Of a DNA stretch of 64,000 nt, positions 40,877 through 53,509 are shown piece by piece (the first letter of the stretch is position 1; each line of letters starts with the position of its first letter). The position numbers were made by a program, and so were the translations under genes. Origin of the DNA: Rhytidiadelphus loreus (Eukaryota > Streptophyta > Bryopsida > Hypnales > Hylocomiaceae); assembly GCA_947034895.1 (NCBI GenBank), contig OX344764.1, forward strand, positions 72,025,348 to 72,089,347, given 5' to 3'. The notes under the pieces are model-generated. The model made no database searches. It was not told the origin of the DNA and saw nothing but the letters and a program-made list of their open reading frames with translations.

Positions 40877-43800
40877 TGCTAAAGGAAGTAGGGAAATTGT
40901 CTTCCTTGACCACTCTAGATTTGAATGATTGTTCAAGCTTGGTGGCCTTGCCAATGGAAGTAGGGAACTTGTCTTCCTTGACAACTCTAAATTTGGAAGG
41001 ATGTTCAAGCTTGGTGGCCTTGCCAAAAGAAGTAGGGAACTTGTCTTCCTTGACCACTCTAGATTTGAATGATTGTTCAAGCTTGGTGGCCTTGCCAATG
41101 GAAGTAGGGAACTTGTCTTCCTTGACCACTCTAAATTTGAAAGGATATTCAAGCTTGGTGACCTTGCCAAAGGAACTAGGAAACTTGTCTTCCTTGACCA
41201 CTCTAGATTTGAAAGGATGTTCAAGCTTGGTGGCCTTGCCTATGGAAGTTTGGAACTTGTCTTCCTTGACCACTCTAAATTTGAATGATTGTTCAAGCTT
41301 GGTGGCCTTGCCAATGGAAGTAGGGAACTTGTCTTCCTTGACAACTCTAAATTTGGAAGGATGTTCAAGCTTGGTGGCCTTGCCAAAAGAAGTAGGGAAC
41401 TTGTCTTCCTTGACCACTCTAGATTTGAATGATTGTTCAAGCTTGGTGGCCTTGCCAATGGAAGTAGGGAACTTGTCTTCCTTGACCACTCTAAATTTGA
41501 AAGGATGTTCAAGCTTGGTGGCCTTGCCAATGGAAGTAGGGAACTTGTCTTCCTTGACCACTCTAGATTTGAAAGGATGTTCAAGCTTGGTGGCCTTGCC
41601 TATGGAAGTTTGGAACTTGTCTTCCTTGACCACTCTAAATTTGAATGATTGTTCAAGCTTGGTGGCCTTGCCAAAGGAAGTAGGGAACTTGTCTTCCTTG
41701 ACCACTCTAGATTTGAATGATTGTTCAAGCTTGGTGGCCTTGCCAATGGAAGTAGGGAACTTGTCTTCCTTGACCACTCTAAATTTGGAAGGATGTTCAA
41801 GCTTGGTGGCCTTGCGTTTGGAAGTTTGGAACTTGTCCTCCTTGACTACTCTCTATTTGAAAGGATGTTCAAGCTTGGTGGCCTTGCCAAAGGAACTAGG
41901 GAACTTGTCTTCCTTGACCACTCTAGATTTGAAAGGATGTTCAAGCTTGGTGGCCTTGCCAATGGAAGTAGGGAACTTGTTTTCCTTGACTACTCTAAAT
42001 TTGGAAGGATGTTCAAGCTTGGTGGCCTTGCCAAAGGAAGTAGGGAACTTGTCTTCCTTGACCACTCTAGATTTGAATGATTGTTCAAGCTTGGTGGCCT
42101 TGCCAAAGGAAGTAGGGAACTTGTCTTCCTTGACCACTCTAAATTTGAAAGGATATTCAAGCTTGGTGGCCTTGCCAGAGGAAGTAGGGAACTTGTCTTC
42201 CTTGACCACTCTAGATTTGGAAGGATGTTCAAGCTTGGTGGCCTTGCCAGAAGAAGTAGGGAACTTGTCTTCCTTGACCACTCTAGATTTGGAAGGATGT
42301 TCAAGCTTGGTGGCCTTGCCAAAGGAAGTAGGGAACTTGCCTACTTTGACCACTCTAAATTTCTGTTTGTGTTCAAGCTTGGTGGCCTTGCCAAAGGAAG
42401 TAGGGAACTTGCCTACTTTGACCACTCTAAATTTCTGTTTGTGTTCAAGCTTGGTGGCCTTGCCAAAGGAAGTAGGGAACTTGTCTTCCTTGACCACTCT
42501 AGATTTGAATGATTGTTCAAGCTTGGTGGCCTTGCCAATGGAAGTAGGGAACTTGTCTTCCTTGACCACTCTAAATTTGAAAGGATGTTCAAGCTTGGTG
42601 GCCTTGCCAAAGGAAGTAGGGAACTTGTCTTCCTTGACCACTCTCTATTTGAATGATTGTTCAAGCTTGGTGGCCTTGCCAATGGAAGTTGGGAACTTGT
42701 CTTTCTTGACCACTCTAAATTTGAAAGGATGTTCAAGCTTGGTGGCCTCGCCAAAGGAAATAGGGAACTTATCTTCCTTGACCACTCTAGATTTGATTGG
42801 ATGTTCAAGCTTGGTGGCCTTCCCAATGGATGTTGGGAACTTGTCTTCCTTGACCACTCTAAATTTGAAAGGATGTTCGAGCTTGGTGGCCTTGCCAAAG
42901 GAAATAGGGAACTTGTCTACTTTGACCACTCTAAATTTCTGTTTGTGTTCAAGCTTGGTGGCCTTGCCAAAGGAAGTAGGGAACTTGTCTTCCTTGACCA
43001 CTGTAGATTTGCGTTTGTGGTCAAGCTTGGTGGCCTTGCTAGAGGAAGTAGGGAACTTGTCTTCCTTGACCACTCTCTATTTGATTGGATGTTCAAGCTT
43101 GGTGGCCTTGTCAAAGGAAGTAGGGAACTTGTCTTCCTTGACCACTCTGGGTTTGAAAGGCTGTTCAAGCTTCGTGGCCATGCCAAAGGAAGTAGGGAAC
43201 TTGTCTTCCTTGACCACTCTAGATTTGAATGATTGTTCAAGCTTGGTGGCCTTGCCAATGGAAGTAGGGAACTTGTCTTCCCTGACCACTCTAAATTTGG
43301 AAGGATGTTCAAGCTTGGTGGCCTTGCCAAAGGAAGTAGGGAACTTGTCTTCCTTGACCACTCTAGATTTGAATGATTGTTCAAGCTTGGTGGCCTTGCC
43401 AATGGAAGTAGGGAACTTGTCTTCCTTGACCACTCTCTATTTGAATGATTGTTCAAGCTTGGTGGCCTTGCCAATGGAAGTAGGGAACTTGTCTTCCTTG
43501 ACCACTCTCTATTTGAATGATTGTTCAAGCTTGGTGGCCTTGCCAATGGAAGTAGGGAACTTGTCTTCCTTGACCACTCTAAATTGGGAAGGATGTTCAA
43601 GCTTGGTGGCCTTGCCAAAGGAAGTAGGGAACTTGTCTTCCTTGACCACTCTAGATTTGAATGATTGTTCAAGCTTGGTGGCCTTGCCAATGGAAGTAGG
43701 GAACTTGTCTTCCTTGCCCACTCTAGATTTGGAAGGATGTTCAAGCTTGGTGGCCTTGCCAATGGAATTAGGGAACTTGTCTTCCTTGACCACTCTAAAT

Positions 43801-46800
43801 TTGGAAGGATGTTCAAGCTTGGTGGCCTTGCCAGAGGAAGTAGGGAACTTGTCTTCCTTGACCACTCTAAATTTGGAAGGATGTTCAAGCTTGGTGGCCT
43901 TCCCAAAGGAAGTAGGGAACTTGTCTTCCTTGACCACTCTAGATTTGAATGATTGTTCAAGCTTGGTGGCCGTGCCAATGGAAGTTTGGAACTTGTCTTC
44001 CTTGACCACTCTCTATTTGAAAGGATGTTCAAGCTTGGTGGCCTTGCCAAAGGAAGTAGGGAACTTGTCTTCCTTGACCACTCTAAATTTGGAAGGATGT
44101 TCAAGCTTGGTGGCCTTGCCAAAGGAAGTAGGGAACTTGTCTTCCTTGACCACTCTAGATTTGAATGATTGTTCAAGCTTGGTGGCCTTGCCTATGGAAG
44201 TTTGGAACTTGTCTTCCTTGACCACTCTCTATTTGAAAGGATGTTCAAGCTTGGTGGCCTTGCGAAAGGAACTAGGGAACTTGTCTTCCTTGACCACTCT
44301 CTATTTGAAAGGATGTTCAAGCTTGATGGCCTTGCCAGAGGAAGTAGGGAACTTGTCTTCCTTGACCACTCTAAATTTGAATGATTGTTCAAGCTTGGTG
44401 GCCTTGCCAATGGAAGTAGGGAACTTGTCTTTCTTGACCACTCTAAATTTGAATGATTGTTCAAGCTTGGTGGCCTTGCCAAAGGAAGTAGGGAACTTGT
44501 CTCCCTTGACCACTCTAAATTTGGAAGGATGTTCAAGCTTGGTGGCCTTGCCAAAGGAAGTAGGGAACTTGTCTTCCTTGACCACTCTAGATTTGAATGA
44601 TTGTTCAAGCTTGGTGGCCTTGCCAAAGGAAGTAGGGAACTTGTCTTCCTTGACCACTCTAAATTTGGAAGGATGTTCAAGCTTGGTGGCCTTGCCAAAG
44701 GAAGTAGGGAACTTGTCTTCCTTGACCACTCTAGATTTGAATGATTGTTCAAGCTTGGTGGCCTTGCCAATGGAAGTTTGGAAATTGTCTTTCTTGACCA
44801 CTCTCTATTTGAAAGGATGTTCAAGCTTGGTGGCCTTGCCAAAGGAAGTAGGGAACTTGTCTTCCTTGACTACTCTAAATTTGGAAGGATGTTCAAGCTT
44901 GGTGGCCTTGCCAAAGGAAGTAGGGAACTTGTCTTCCTTGACCACTCTAGATTTGAATGATTGTTCAAGCTTGGTGGCCTTGCCTTTGGAAGTTTGGAAC
45001 TTGTCCTCCTTGACTACTCTCTATTTGAAAGGATGTTCAAGCTTGGTGGCCTTGCCAAAGGAACTAGGGAACTTGTCTTCCTTGACCACTCTAGATTTGG
45101 AAGGATGTTCAAGCTTGGTGGCCTTGCCAGAGGAAGTAGGGAACTTGTCTTCCTTGACCACTCTAAATTTGAATGATTGTTCAAGCTTGGTGGCCTTGCC
45201 TTTGGAGGTTTGGAACTTGTCTTCCTTGACTACTCTCTATTTGAAAGGATGTTCAAGCTTGGTGGCCTTGCCAAAGGAACTAGGGAACTTGTCTTCCCTG
45301 ACCACTCTAGATTTGGAAGGATGTTCAAGCTTGGTGGCCTTGCCAAAGGAAGTAGGGAACTTGTCTTCCTTGACTACTCTAAATTTGGAAGGATGTTCAA
45401 GCTTGGTGGCCTTGCCAAAGGAAGTAGGGAACTTGTCTTCCTTGACCACTCTAGATTTGAATGATTGTTCAAGCTTGGTGGCCTTGCCAATGGAAGTTTG
45501 GAAATTGTCTTCCTTGACCACTCTCTATTTGAAAGGATGTTCAAGCTTGGTGGCCTTGCCAAAGGAAGTAGGGAACTTGTCTTCCTTGACTACTCTAAAT
45601 TTGGAAGGATGTTCAAGCTTGGTGGCCTTGCCAAAGGAAGTAGGGAACTTGTCTTCCTTGACCACTCTAGATTTGAATGATTGTTCAAGCTTGGTGGCCT
45701 TGCCTTTGGAAGTTTGGAACTTGTCTTCCTTGACTACTCTCTATTTGAAAGGATGTTCAAGCTTGGTGGCCTTGCCAAAGGAACTAGGGAACTTGTCTTT
45801 CTTGACCACTCTAGATTTGGAAGGATGTTCAAGCTTGGTGGCCTTGCCAAAGGAAGTAGGGAACTTGTCTTCCTTGACTACTCTAAATTTGGAAGGATGT
45901 TCAAGCTTGGTGGCCTTGCCAAAGGAAGTAGGGAACTTGTCTTCCTTGACCACTCTAGATTTGAATGATTGTTCAAGCTTGGTGGCCTTGCCAATGGAAG
46001 TTTGGAACTTGTCTTCCTTGACCACTCTCTATTTGAAAGGATGTTCAAGCTTGGTGGCCTTGCCAAAGGAGGTAGGGAACTTGTCTTCCTTGACCACTCT
46101 AAATTTGAATGATTGTTCAAGCTTGGTGGCCTTGCCAAAGGAAGTAGGGAACTTGTCTTCCTTGACCACTCTAGATTTGAATGATTGTTCAAGCTTGGTG
46201 GCCTTGCCAAAGGAAGTAGGGAACTTGTCCTCCTTGACCACTCTAAATTTGGAAGGATGTTCAAGCTTGGTGGCCTTGCCAAAGGAAGTAGGGAACTTGT
46301 CTTCCTTGACCACTCTAGATTTGAATGATTGTTCAAGCTTGGTGGCCTTGCCAATGGAAGTAGGGAACTTGTCTTCCTTGACCACTCTAAATTTGGAAGG
46401 ATGTTCAAGCTTGGTGGCCTTGCCAAAGGAAGTAGGGAACTTGTCTTCCTTGACCACTCTAAATTTGGAAGGATGTTCAAGCTTGGTGGCCTTGCCAAAG
46501 GAAGTAGGGAACTTGTCTTCCTTGACCACTCTAGATTTGAATGATTGTTCAAGCTTGGTGGCCTTGCCAATGGAAGTTTGGAACTTGTCTTCCTTGACCA
46601 CTCTCTATTTGAAAGGATGTTCAAGCTTGGTGGCCTTGCCAAAGGAAGTAGGGAACTTGTCTTCCTTGACTACTCTAAATTTGGAAAGATGTTCAAGCTT
46701 GGTGGCCTTGCTAAAGGAAGTAGGGAACTTGTCTTCCTTGACCACTCTAGATTTGAATGATTGTTCAAGCTTGGTGGCCTTGCCAATGGAAGTAGGGAAC

Positions 46801-49785
46801 TTGTCTTCCTTGACCACTCTAAATTTGGAAGGATGTTCAAGCTTGGTGGCCTTGCCAAAGGAAGTAGGGAACTTGTCTTCCTTGACCACTCTAGATTTGA
46901 ATGATTGTTCAAGCTTGGTGGCCTTGCCAATGGAAGTTTGGAACTTGTCTTCCTTGACCACTCTCTATTTGATAGGATGTTCAAGCTTGGTGGCCTTGCC
47001 AAAGGAAGTAGGGAACTTGTCTTCCTTGACTACTCTAAATTTGGAAAGATGTTCAAGCTTGGTGGCCTTGCTAAAGGATGTAGGGAACTTGTCTTCCTTG
47101 ACCACTCTAAATTTGGAAGGATGTTCAAGCTTGGTAGCCTTGCCAAAGGAAGTAGGGAACTTGTCTTCCTTGACCACTCTAGATTTGAATGATTGTTCAA
47201 GCTTGGTGGCCTTGCCAATGGAAGTTTGGAACTTGTCTTCCTTGACCACTCTCTATTTGATAGGATGTTCAAGCTTGGTGGCCTTGCCAAAGGAAGTAGG
47301 GAACTTGTCTTCCTTGACTACTCTAAATTTGGAAAGATGTTCAAGCTTGGTGTCCTTGCTAAAGGAAGTAGGGAACTTGTCTTCCTTGACCACTCTAAAT
47401 TTGGAAGGATGTTCAAACTTGGTGGCCTGGCCAAAGGAAGTAGGGAACTTGTCTTCCTTGACCACTCTAGATTTGAATGATTGTTCAAGCTTGGTGGCCT
47501 TGCCAATGGAAGTAGGGAACTTGTCTTCCTTGACCACTCTAAATTTGAAAGGATATTCAAGCTTGGTGGCCTTGCCAAAGGAAGTAGGGAACTTGTCTTC
47601 CTTGACCACTCTAGATTTGAATGATTGTTCAAGCTTGGTGGCCTTGCTAAAGGAAGTAGGGAACTTGTCTTCCTTGACCACTCTAGATTTGAATGATTGT
47701 TCAAGCTTGGTGGCCTTGCCAATGGAAGTAGGGAACTTGTCTTCCTTGACCACTCTAAATTTGAAAGGATATTCAAGCTTGGTGGCCTTGCCAAAGGAAG
47801 TAGGGAACTTGTCTTCCTTGACTACTCTAAATTTGGAAGGATGTTCAAGCTTGGTGGCCTTGCCAAAGGAAGTAGGGAACTTGTCTTCCTTGACCACTCT
47901 AGATTTGAATGATTGTTCAAGCTTGGTGGCCTTGCCAATGGAAGTTTGGAAATTGTCTTCCTTGACCACTCTCTATTTGAAAGGATGTTCAAGCTTGGTG
48001 GCCTTGCCAAACGAAGTAGGGAACTTGTCTTCCTTGACTACTCTAAATTTGGAAGGATGTTCAAGCTTGGTGGCCTTGCCAAAGGAAGTAGGGAACTTGT
48101 CTTCCTTGACCACTCTAGATTTGAATGATTGTTCAAGCTTGGTGGCCTTGCCAATGGAAGTTTGGAACTTGTCTTCCTTGACTACTCTCTATTTGAAAGG
48201 ATGTTCAAGCTTGGTGGCCTTGCCAAAGGAACTAGGGAACTTGTCTTCCTTGACCACTCTAGATTTGGAAGGATGTTCAAGCTTGGTGGCCTTGCCAAAG
48301 GAAGTAGGGAACTTGTCTTCCTTGACCACTCTAGATTTGAATGATTGTTCAAGCTTGGTGGCCTTGCCAATGGAAGTTTGGAACTTGTCTTCCTTGACCA
48401 CTCTCTATTTGAAAGGATGTTCAAGCTTGGTGGCCTTGCCAAAGGAGGTAGGGAACTTGTCTTCCTTGACCACTCTAAATTTGAATGATTGTTCAAGCTT
48501 GGTGGCCTTGCCAATGGAAGTAGGGAACTTGTCTTCCTTGACCACTCTAGATTTGAATGATTGTTCAAGCTTGGTGGCCTTGCCAAAGGAAGTAGGGAAC
48601 TTGTCCTCCTTGACCACTCTAAATTTGGAAGGATGTTCAAGCTTGGTGGCCTTGCCAAAGGAAGTAGGGAACTTGTCTTCCTTGACCACTCTAGATTTGA
48701 ATGATTGTTCAAGCTTGGTGGCCTTGCCAATGGAAGTAGGGAACTTGTCTTCCTTGACCACTCTAAATTTGGAAGGATGTTCAAGCTTGGTGGCCTTGCC
48801 AAAGGAAGTAGGGAACTTGTCTTCCTTGACCACTCTAGATTTGGAAGGATGTTCAAGCTTGGTGGCCTTGCCAAAGGAAGTAGGGAACTTGTCTTCCTTG
48901 ACCACTCTAGATTTGAATGATTGTTCAAGCTTGGTGGCCTTGCCAATGGAAGTTTGGAACTTGTCTTCCTTGACCACTCTCTATTTGAAAGGATGTTCAA
49001 GCTTGGTGGCCTTGCCAAAGGAACTAGGCAACTTGTCTTCCTTGACCACTCTAGATTTGAAAGGATGTTCAAGCTTGGTGGCCTTGCCAGAGGAAGTAGG
49101 GAACTTGTCTTCCTTGACCACTCTCTATTTGAAAGGATGTTCAAGCTTGGTGGCCTTGCCAAAGGAACTAGGGAACTTGTCTTCCTTGACCACTCTAGAT
49201 TTGAAAGGATGTTCAAGCTTGGTGGCCTTGCCAAAGGAAGTAGGGAACTTGTCTTCCTTGACCACTCTAGATTTGAATGATTGTTCAAGCTTGGTGGCCT
49301 TGCCAATGGAAGTTTGGAACTTGTCTTCCTTGACCACTCTCTATTTGAAAGGATGTTCAAGCTTGGTGGCCTTGCCAAAGGAACTAGGGAACTTGTCTTC
49401 CTTGACCACTCTAGATTTGAAAGGATGTTCAAGCTTGGTGGCCTTGCCAAAGGAAGTAGGGAACTTGTCTTCCTTGACCACTCTAGATTTGAATGATTGT
49501 TCAAGCTTGGTGGCCTTGCCAATGGAAGTTTGGAAATTGTCTTCCTTGACCACTCTCTATTTGAAAGGATGTTCAAGCTTGGTGGCCTTGCCAAAGGAAG
49601 TAGGGAACTTGTCTTCCTTGACTACTCTAAATTTGGAAGGATATTCAAGCTTGGTGGCCTTGCCAAAGGAAGTAGGGAACTTGTCTTCCTTGACCACTCT
49701 AGATTTGAATGATTGTTCAAGCTTGGTGGCCTTGCTAAAGGAAGTAGGGAACTTGTCTTCCTTGACTACTCTAAATTTGGAATGA
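40877..49785 (+). CDS. LRR open segment, about 124 repeats, with a divergent-unit module
   Basis: A long uninterrupted LRR frame. The segment holds the most varied units of the window at about 42.3-43.2 kb: NLPTLTTLNFCLC, VDLRLW, LGLKGCSSFVAMP, VASPKEIGN and VAFPMDVGN. Elsewhere it has LNLERC, KGYSS (Cys lost), PLEVWN and MEVWKLS units shared with zone C. It ends where a unit reads TTTGGAATGATTG: it looks like a join between the LEGC-type sequence (TTTGGAAGG) and the NDC-type sequence (TTTGAATGATTG), carries one extra base and gives LE-stop (TGA 49783-49785). LRRs continue in the next frame. No start codon and no non-LRR domain are present. Confidence 0.68.
49779..49785 (+). other. Chimeric-unit junction causing a +1 frameshift
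   Basis: The turn region reads TTTGGAATGATTGTTC. Two unit types are normally seen, TTTGGAAGGATGTTC and TTTGAATGATTGTTC. The observed string has the left part of the first and the right part of the second, one base too long, as expected from a slipped join between unlike units or from one inserted G. Confidence 0.75.
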
Positions 49786-52700
49786 TTGTTCAAGCTCGGT
49801 GGCCTTGGTAATGGAAGTAGGGAACTTGTCTTCCTTGACCACTCTCTATTTGAAAGGATGTTCAAGCTTGGTGGCCTTGCCAAAGGAGGTAGGGAACTTG
49901 TCTTCCTTGACCACTCTAAATTTGAATGATTGTTCAAGCTTGGTGGCCTTGCCAATGGAAGTTTGGAACTTGTCTTCCTTGACCACTCTCTATTTGAAAG
50001 GATGTTCAAGCTTGGTGGCCTTGCCAAAGGAGGTAGGGAACTTGTCTTCCTTGACCACTCTAAATTTGAATGATTGTTCAAGCTTGGTGGCCTTGCCAAT
50101 GGAAGTAGGGAACTTGTCTTCCTTGACTACTCTAAATTTGGAAAGATGTTCAAGCTTGGTGGCCTTGCTAAAGGAAGTAGGGAACTTGTCTTCCTTGACT
50201 ACTCTAAATTTGGAAAGATGTTCAAGCTTGGTGGCCTTGCTAAAGGAAGTAGGGAACTTGTCTTCCTTGACCACTCTAAATTTGGAAGGATGTTCAAACT
50301 TGGTGGCCTGGCCAAAGGAAGTAGGGAACTTGTCTTCCTTGACCACTCTAAATTTGGAAGGATGTTCAAGCTTGGTGGCCTTGCCAGAGGAAGTAGGGAA
50401 CTTGTCTTCCTTGACCACTCTAGATTTGAATGATTGTTCAAGCTCGGTGGCCTTGCCAATGGAAGTAGGGAACTTGTTTTCCTTGACTACTCTAAATTTG
50501 GAAGGATGTTCAAGCTTGGTGGCCTTGCCAAAGGAAGTAGGGAACTTGTCTTCCTTGACCACTCTAGATTTGAATGATTGTTCAAGCTTGGTGGCCTTGG
50601 TAATGGAAGTAGGGAACTTGTCTTCCTTGACCACTCTAAATTTGGAAGGATGTTCAAGCTTGGTGGCCTTGCCAAAGGAAGTAGGGAACTTGTCTTCCTT
50701 GACTACTCTAAATTTCGAAAGATGTTCAAGCTTGGTGGCCTTGCTAAAGGAAGTAGGGAACTTGTCTTCCTTGACCACTCTAAATTTGGAAGGATGTTCA
50801 AGCTTGGTGGCCTTGCCAAAGGAACTAGGGAACTTGTCTTCCTTGACCACTCTAGATTTGAATGATTGTTCAAGCTTGGTGGCCTTGGTAATGGAAGTAG
50901 GGAACTTGTCTTCCTTGACCACTCTAAATTTGGAAGGATGTTCAAGCTTGGTGGCCTTGCCAAAGGAAGTAGGGAACTTGTCTTCCTTGACTACTCTAAA
51001 TTTGGAAAGATGTTCAAGCTTGGTGGCCTTGCGAAAGGAAGTAGGGAACTTGTCTTCCTTGACCACTCTAAATTTGGAAGGATGTTCAAGCTTGGTGGCC
51101 TTGCCAAAGGAAGTAGGGAACTTGTCTTCCTTGACCACTCTAGATTTGAATGATTGTTCAAGCTTGGTGGCCTTGCCAATGGAAGTAGGGAACTTGTCTT
51201 CCTTGACCACTCTAAATTTGGAAGGATGTTCAAGCTTGGTGGCCTTGCCAAAGGAAGTAGGGAACTTGTCTTCCTTGACCACTCTAGATTTGAATGATTG
51301 TTCAAGCTTGGTGGCCTTGCCAATGGAAGTAGGGAACTTGTCTTCCTTGACTACTCTAAATTTGGAAAGATGTTCAAGCTTGGTGGCCTTGCTAAAGGAA
51401 GTAGGGAACTTGTCTTCCTTGACCACTCTAAATTTGGAAGGATGTTCAAACTTGGTGGCCTGGCCAAAGGAAGTAGGGAACTTGTCTTCCTTGACCACTC
51501 TAAATTTGGAAGGATGTTCAAGCTTGGTGGCCTTGCCAGAGGAAGTAGGGAACTTGTCTTCCTTGACCACTCTAGATTTGAATGATTGTTCAAGCTCGGT
51601 GGCCTTGCCAATGGAAGTAGGGAACTTGTTTTCCTTGACTACTCTAAATTTGGAAGGATGTTCAAGCTTGGTGGCCTTGCCAAAGGAAGTAGGGAACTTG
51701 TCTTCCTTGACCACTCTAGATTTGAATGATTGTTCAAGCTTGGTGGCCTTGGTAATGGAAGTAGGGAACTTGTCTTCCTTGACCACTCTAAATTTGGAAG
51801 GATGTTCAAGCTTGGTGGCCTTGCCAAAGGAAGTAGGGAACTTGTCTTCCTTGACTACTCTAAATTTCGAAAGATGTTCAAGCTTGGTGGCCTTGCTAAA
51901 GGAAGTAGGGAACTTGTCTTCCTTGACCACTCTAAATTTGGAAGGATGTTCAAGCTTGGTGGCCTTGCCAAAGGAACTAGGGAACTCGTCTTCCTTGACC
52001 ACTCTAGATTTGAATGATTGTTCAAGCTTGGTGGCCTTGGTAATGGAAGTAGGGAACTTGTCTTCCTTGACCACTCTAAATTTGGAAGGATGTTCAAGCT
52101 TGGTGGCCTTGCCAAAGGAAGTAGGGAACTTGTCTTCCTTGACTACTCTAAATTTGGAAAGATGTTCAAGCTTGGTGGCCTTGCGAAAGGAAGTAGGGAA
52201 CTTGTCTTCCTTGACCACTCTAAATTTGGAAGGATGTTCAAGCTTGGTGGCCTTGCCAAAGGAAGTAGGGAACTTGTCTTCCTTGACCACTCTAGATTTG
52301 AATGATTGTTCAAGCTTGGTGGCCTTGCCAATGGAAGTAGGGAACTTGTCTTCCTTGACCACTCTAAATTTGGAAGGATGTTCAAGCTTGGTGGCCTTGC
52401 CAAAGGAAGTAGGGAACTTGTCTTCCTTGACCACTCTAGATTTGAATGATTGTTCAAGCTTGGTGGCCTTGCCAATGGAAGTAGGGAACTTGTCTTCCTT
52501 GACTACTCTAAATTTGGAAAGATGTTCAAGCTTGGTGGCCTTGCTAAAGGAAGTAGGGAACTTGTCTTCCTTGACCACTCTAAATTTGGAAGGATGTTCA
52601 AACTTGGTGGCCTGGCCAAAGGAAGTAGGGAACTTGTCTTCCTTGACCACTCTAAATTTGGAAGGATGTTCAAGCTTGGTGGCCTTGCCAGAGGAAGTAG

Positions 52701-53509
52701 GGAACTTGTCTTCCTTGACCACTCTAGATTTGAATGATTGTTCAAGCTCGGTGGCCTTGCCAATGGAAGTAGGGAACTTGTTTTCCTTGACTACTCTAAA
52801 TTTGGAAGGATGTTCAAGCTTGGTGGCCTTGCCAAAGGAAGTAGGGAACTTGTCTTCCTTGACCACTCTAGATTTGAATGATTGTTCAAGCTTGGTGGCC
52901 TTGGTAATGGAAGTAGGGAACTTGTCTTTCTTGACCACTCTAAATTTGGAAGGATGTTCAAGCTTGGTGGCCTTGCCAAAGGAAGTAGGGAACTTGTCTT
53001 CCTTGACTACTCTAAATTTGGAAAGATGTTCAAGCTTGGTGGCCTTGCTAAAGGAAGTAGGGAACTTGTCTTCCTTGACCACTCTAAATTTGGAAGGATG
53101 TTCAAGCTTGGTGGCCTTGCCAAAGGAAGTAGGGAACTTGTCTTCCTTGACCACTCTAGATTTGAATGATTGTTCAAGCTTGGTGGCCTTGCCAATGGAA
53201 GTAGGGAACTTGTCTTCCTTGACCACTCTAGATTTGGAAGGATGTTCAAGCTTGGTGGCCTTGCCAAAGGAAGTAGGGAACTTGTCTTCCTTGACCACTC
53301 TAGATTTGAATGATTGTTCAAGCTCGGTGGCCTTGCCAATGAAAGTAGGGAACTTGTTTTCCTTGACTACTCTAAATTTGGAAGGATGTTCAAGCTTGGT
53401 GGCCTTGCCAAAGGAAGTAGGGAACTTGTCTTCCTTGACCACTCTAGATTTGAATGATTGTTCAAGCTTGGTGGCCTTGGTAATGGAAGTAGGGAACTTG
53501 TCTTTCTAG
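49786..53509 (+). CDS. LRR open segment, about 52 repeats, built on a 16-LRR super-repeat
   Basis: LRRs run in the shifted frame. The protein repeats with a 384-residue (16-LRR) period. Markers of each period are LEGCSNLVAWP, NDCSSSVALP, VGNLFSLTT, VALVMEVGN and LNFERC or LNLERC. The VALV unit (GCCTTGGTAATGG, Pro replaced by Val) is found only between 49.8 and 55.8 kb. It ends at TAG 53507-53509, where TCT TTC TTG became TCT TTC TAG. No Met start fits; the segment begins inside the array. Confidence 0.65.
50174..53191 (+). repeat. 1152-bp (16-LRR) block in about 2.6 tandem copies
   Basis: Copies start at 50174, 51326 and 52478. Markers are AACTTGGTGGCCTGGCC (near 50297, 51449 and 52601), AGCTCGGTGG and GCCTTGGTAATGG. 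The third copy diverges after about 53190. Further partial copies lie at 53.9-55.8 kb with offsets of 20, 15 and other unit numbers. Confidence 0.9.
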
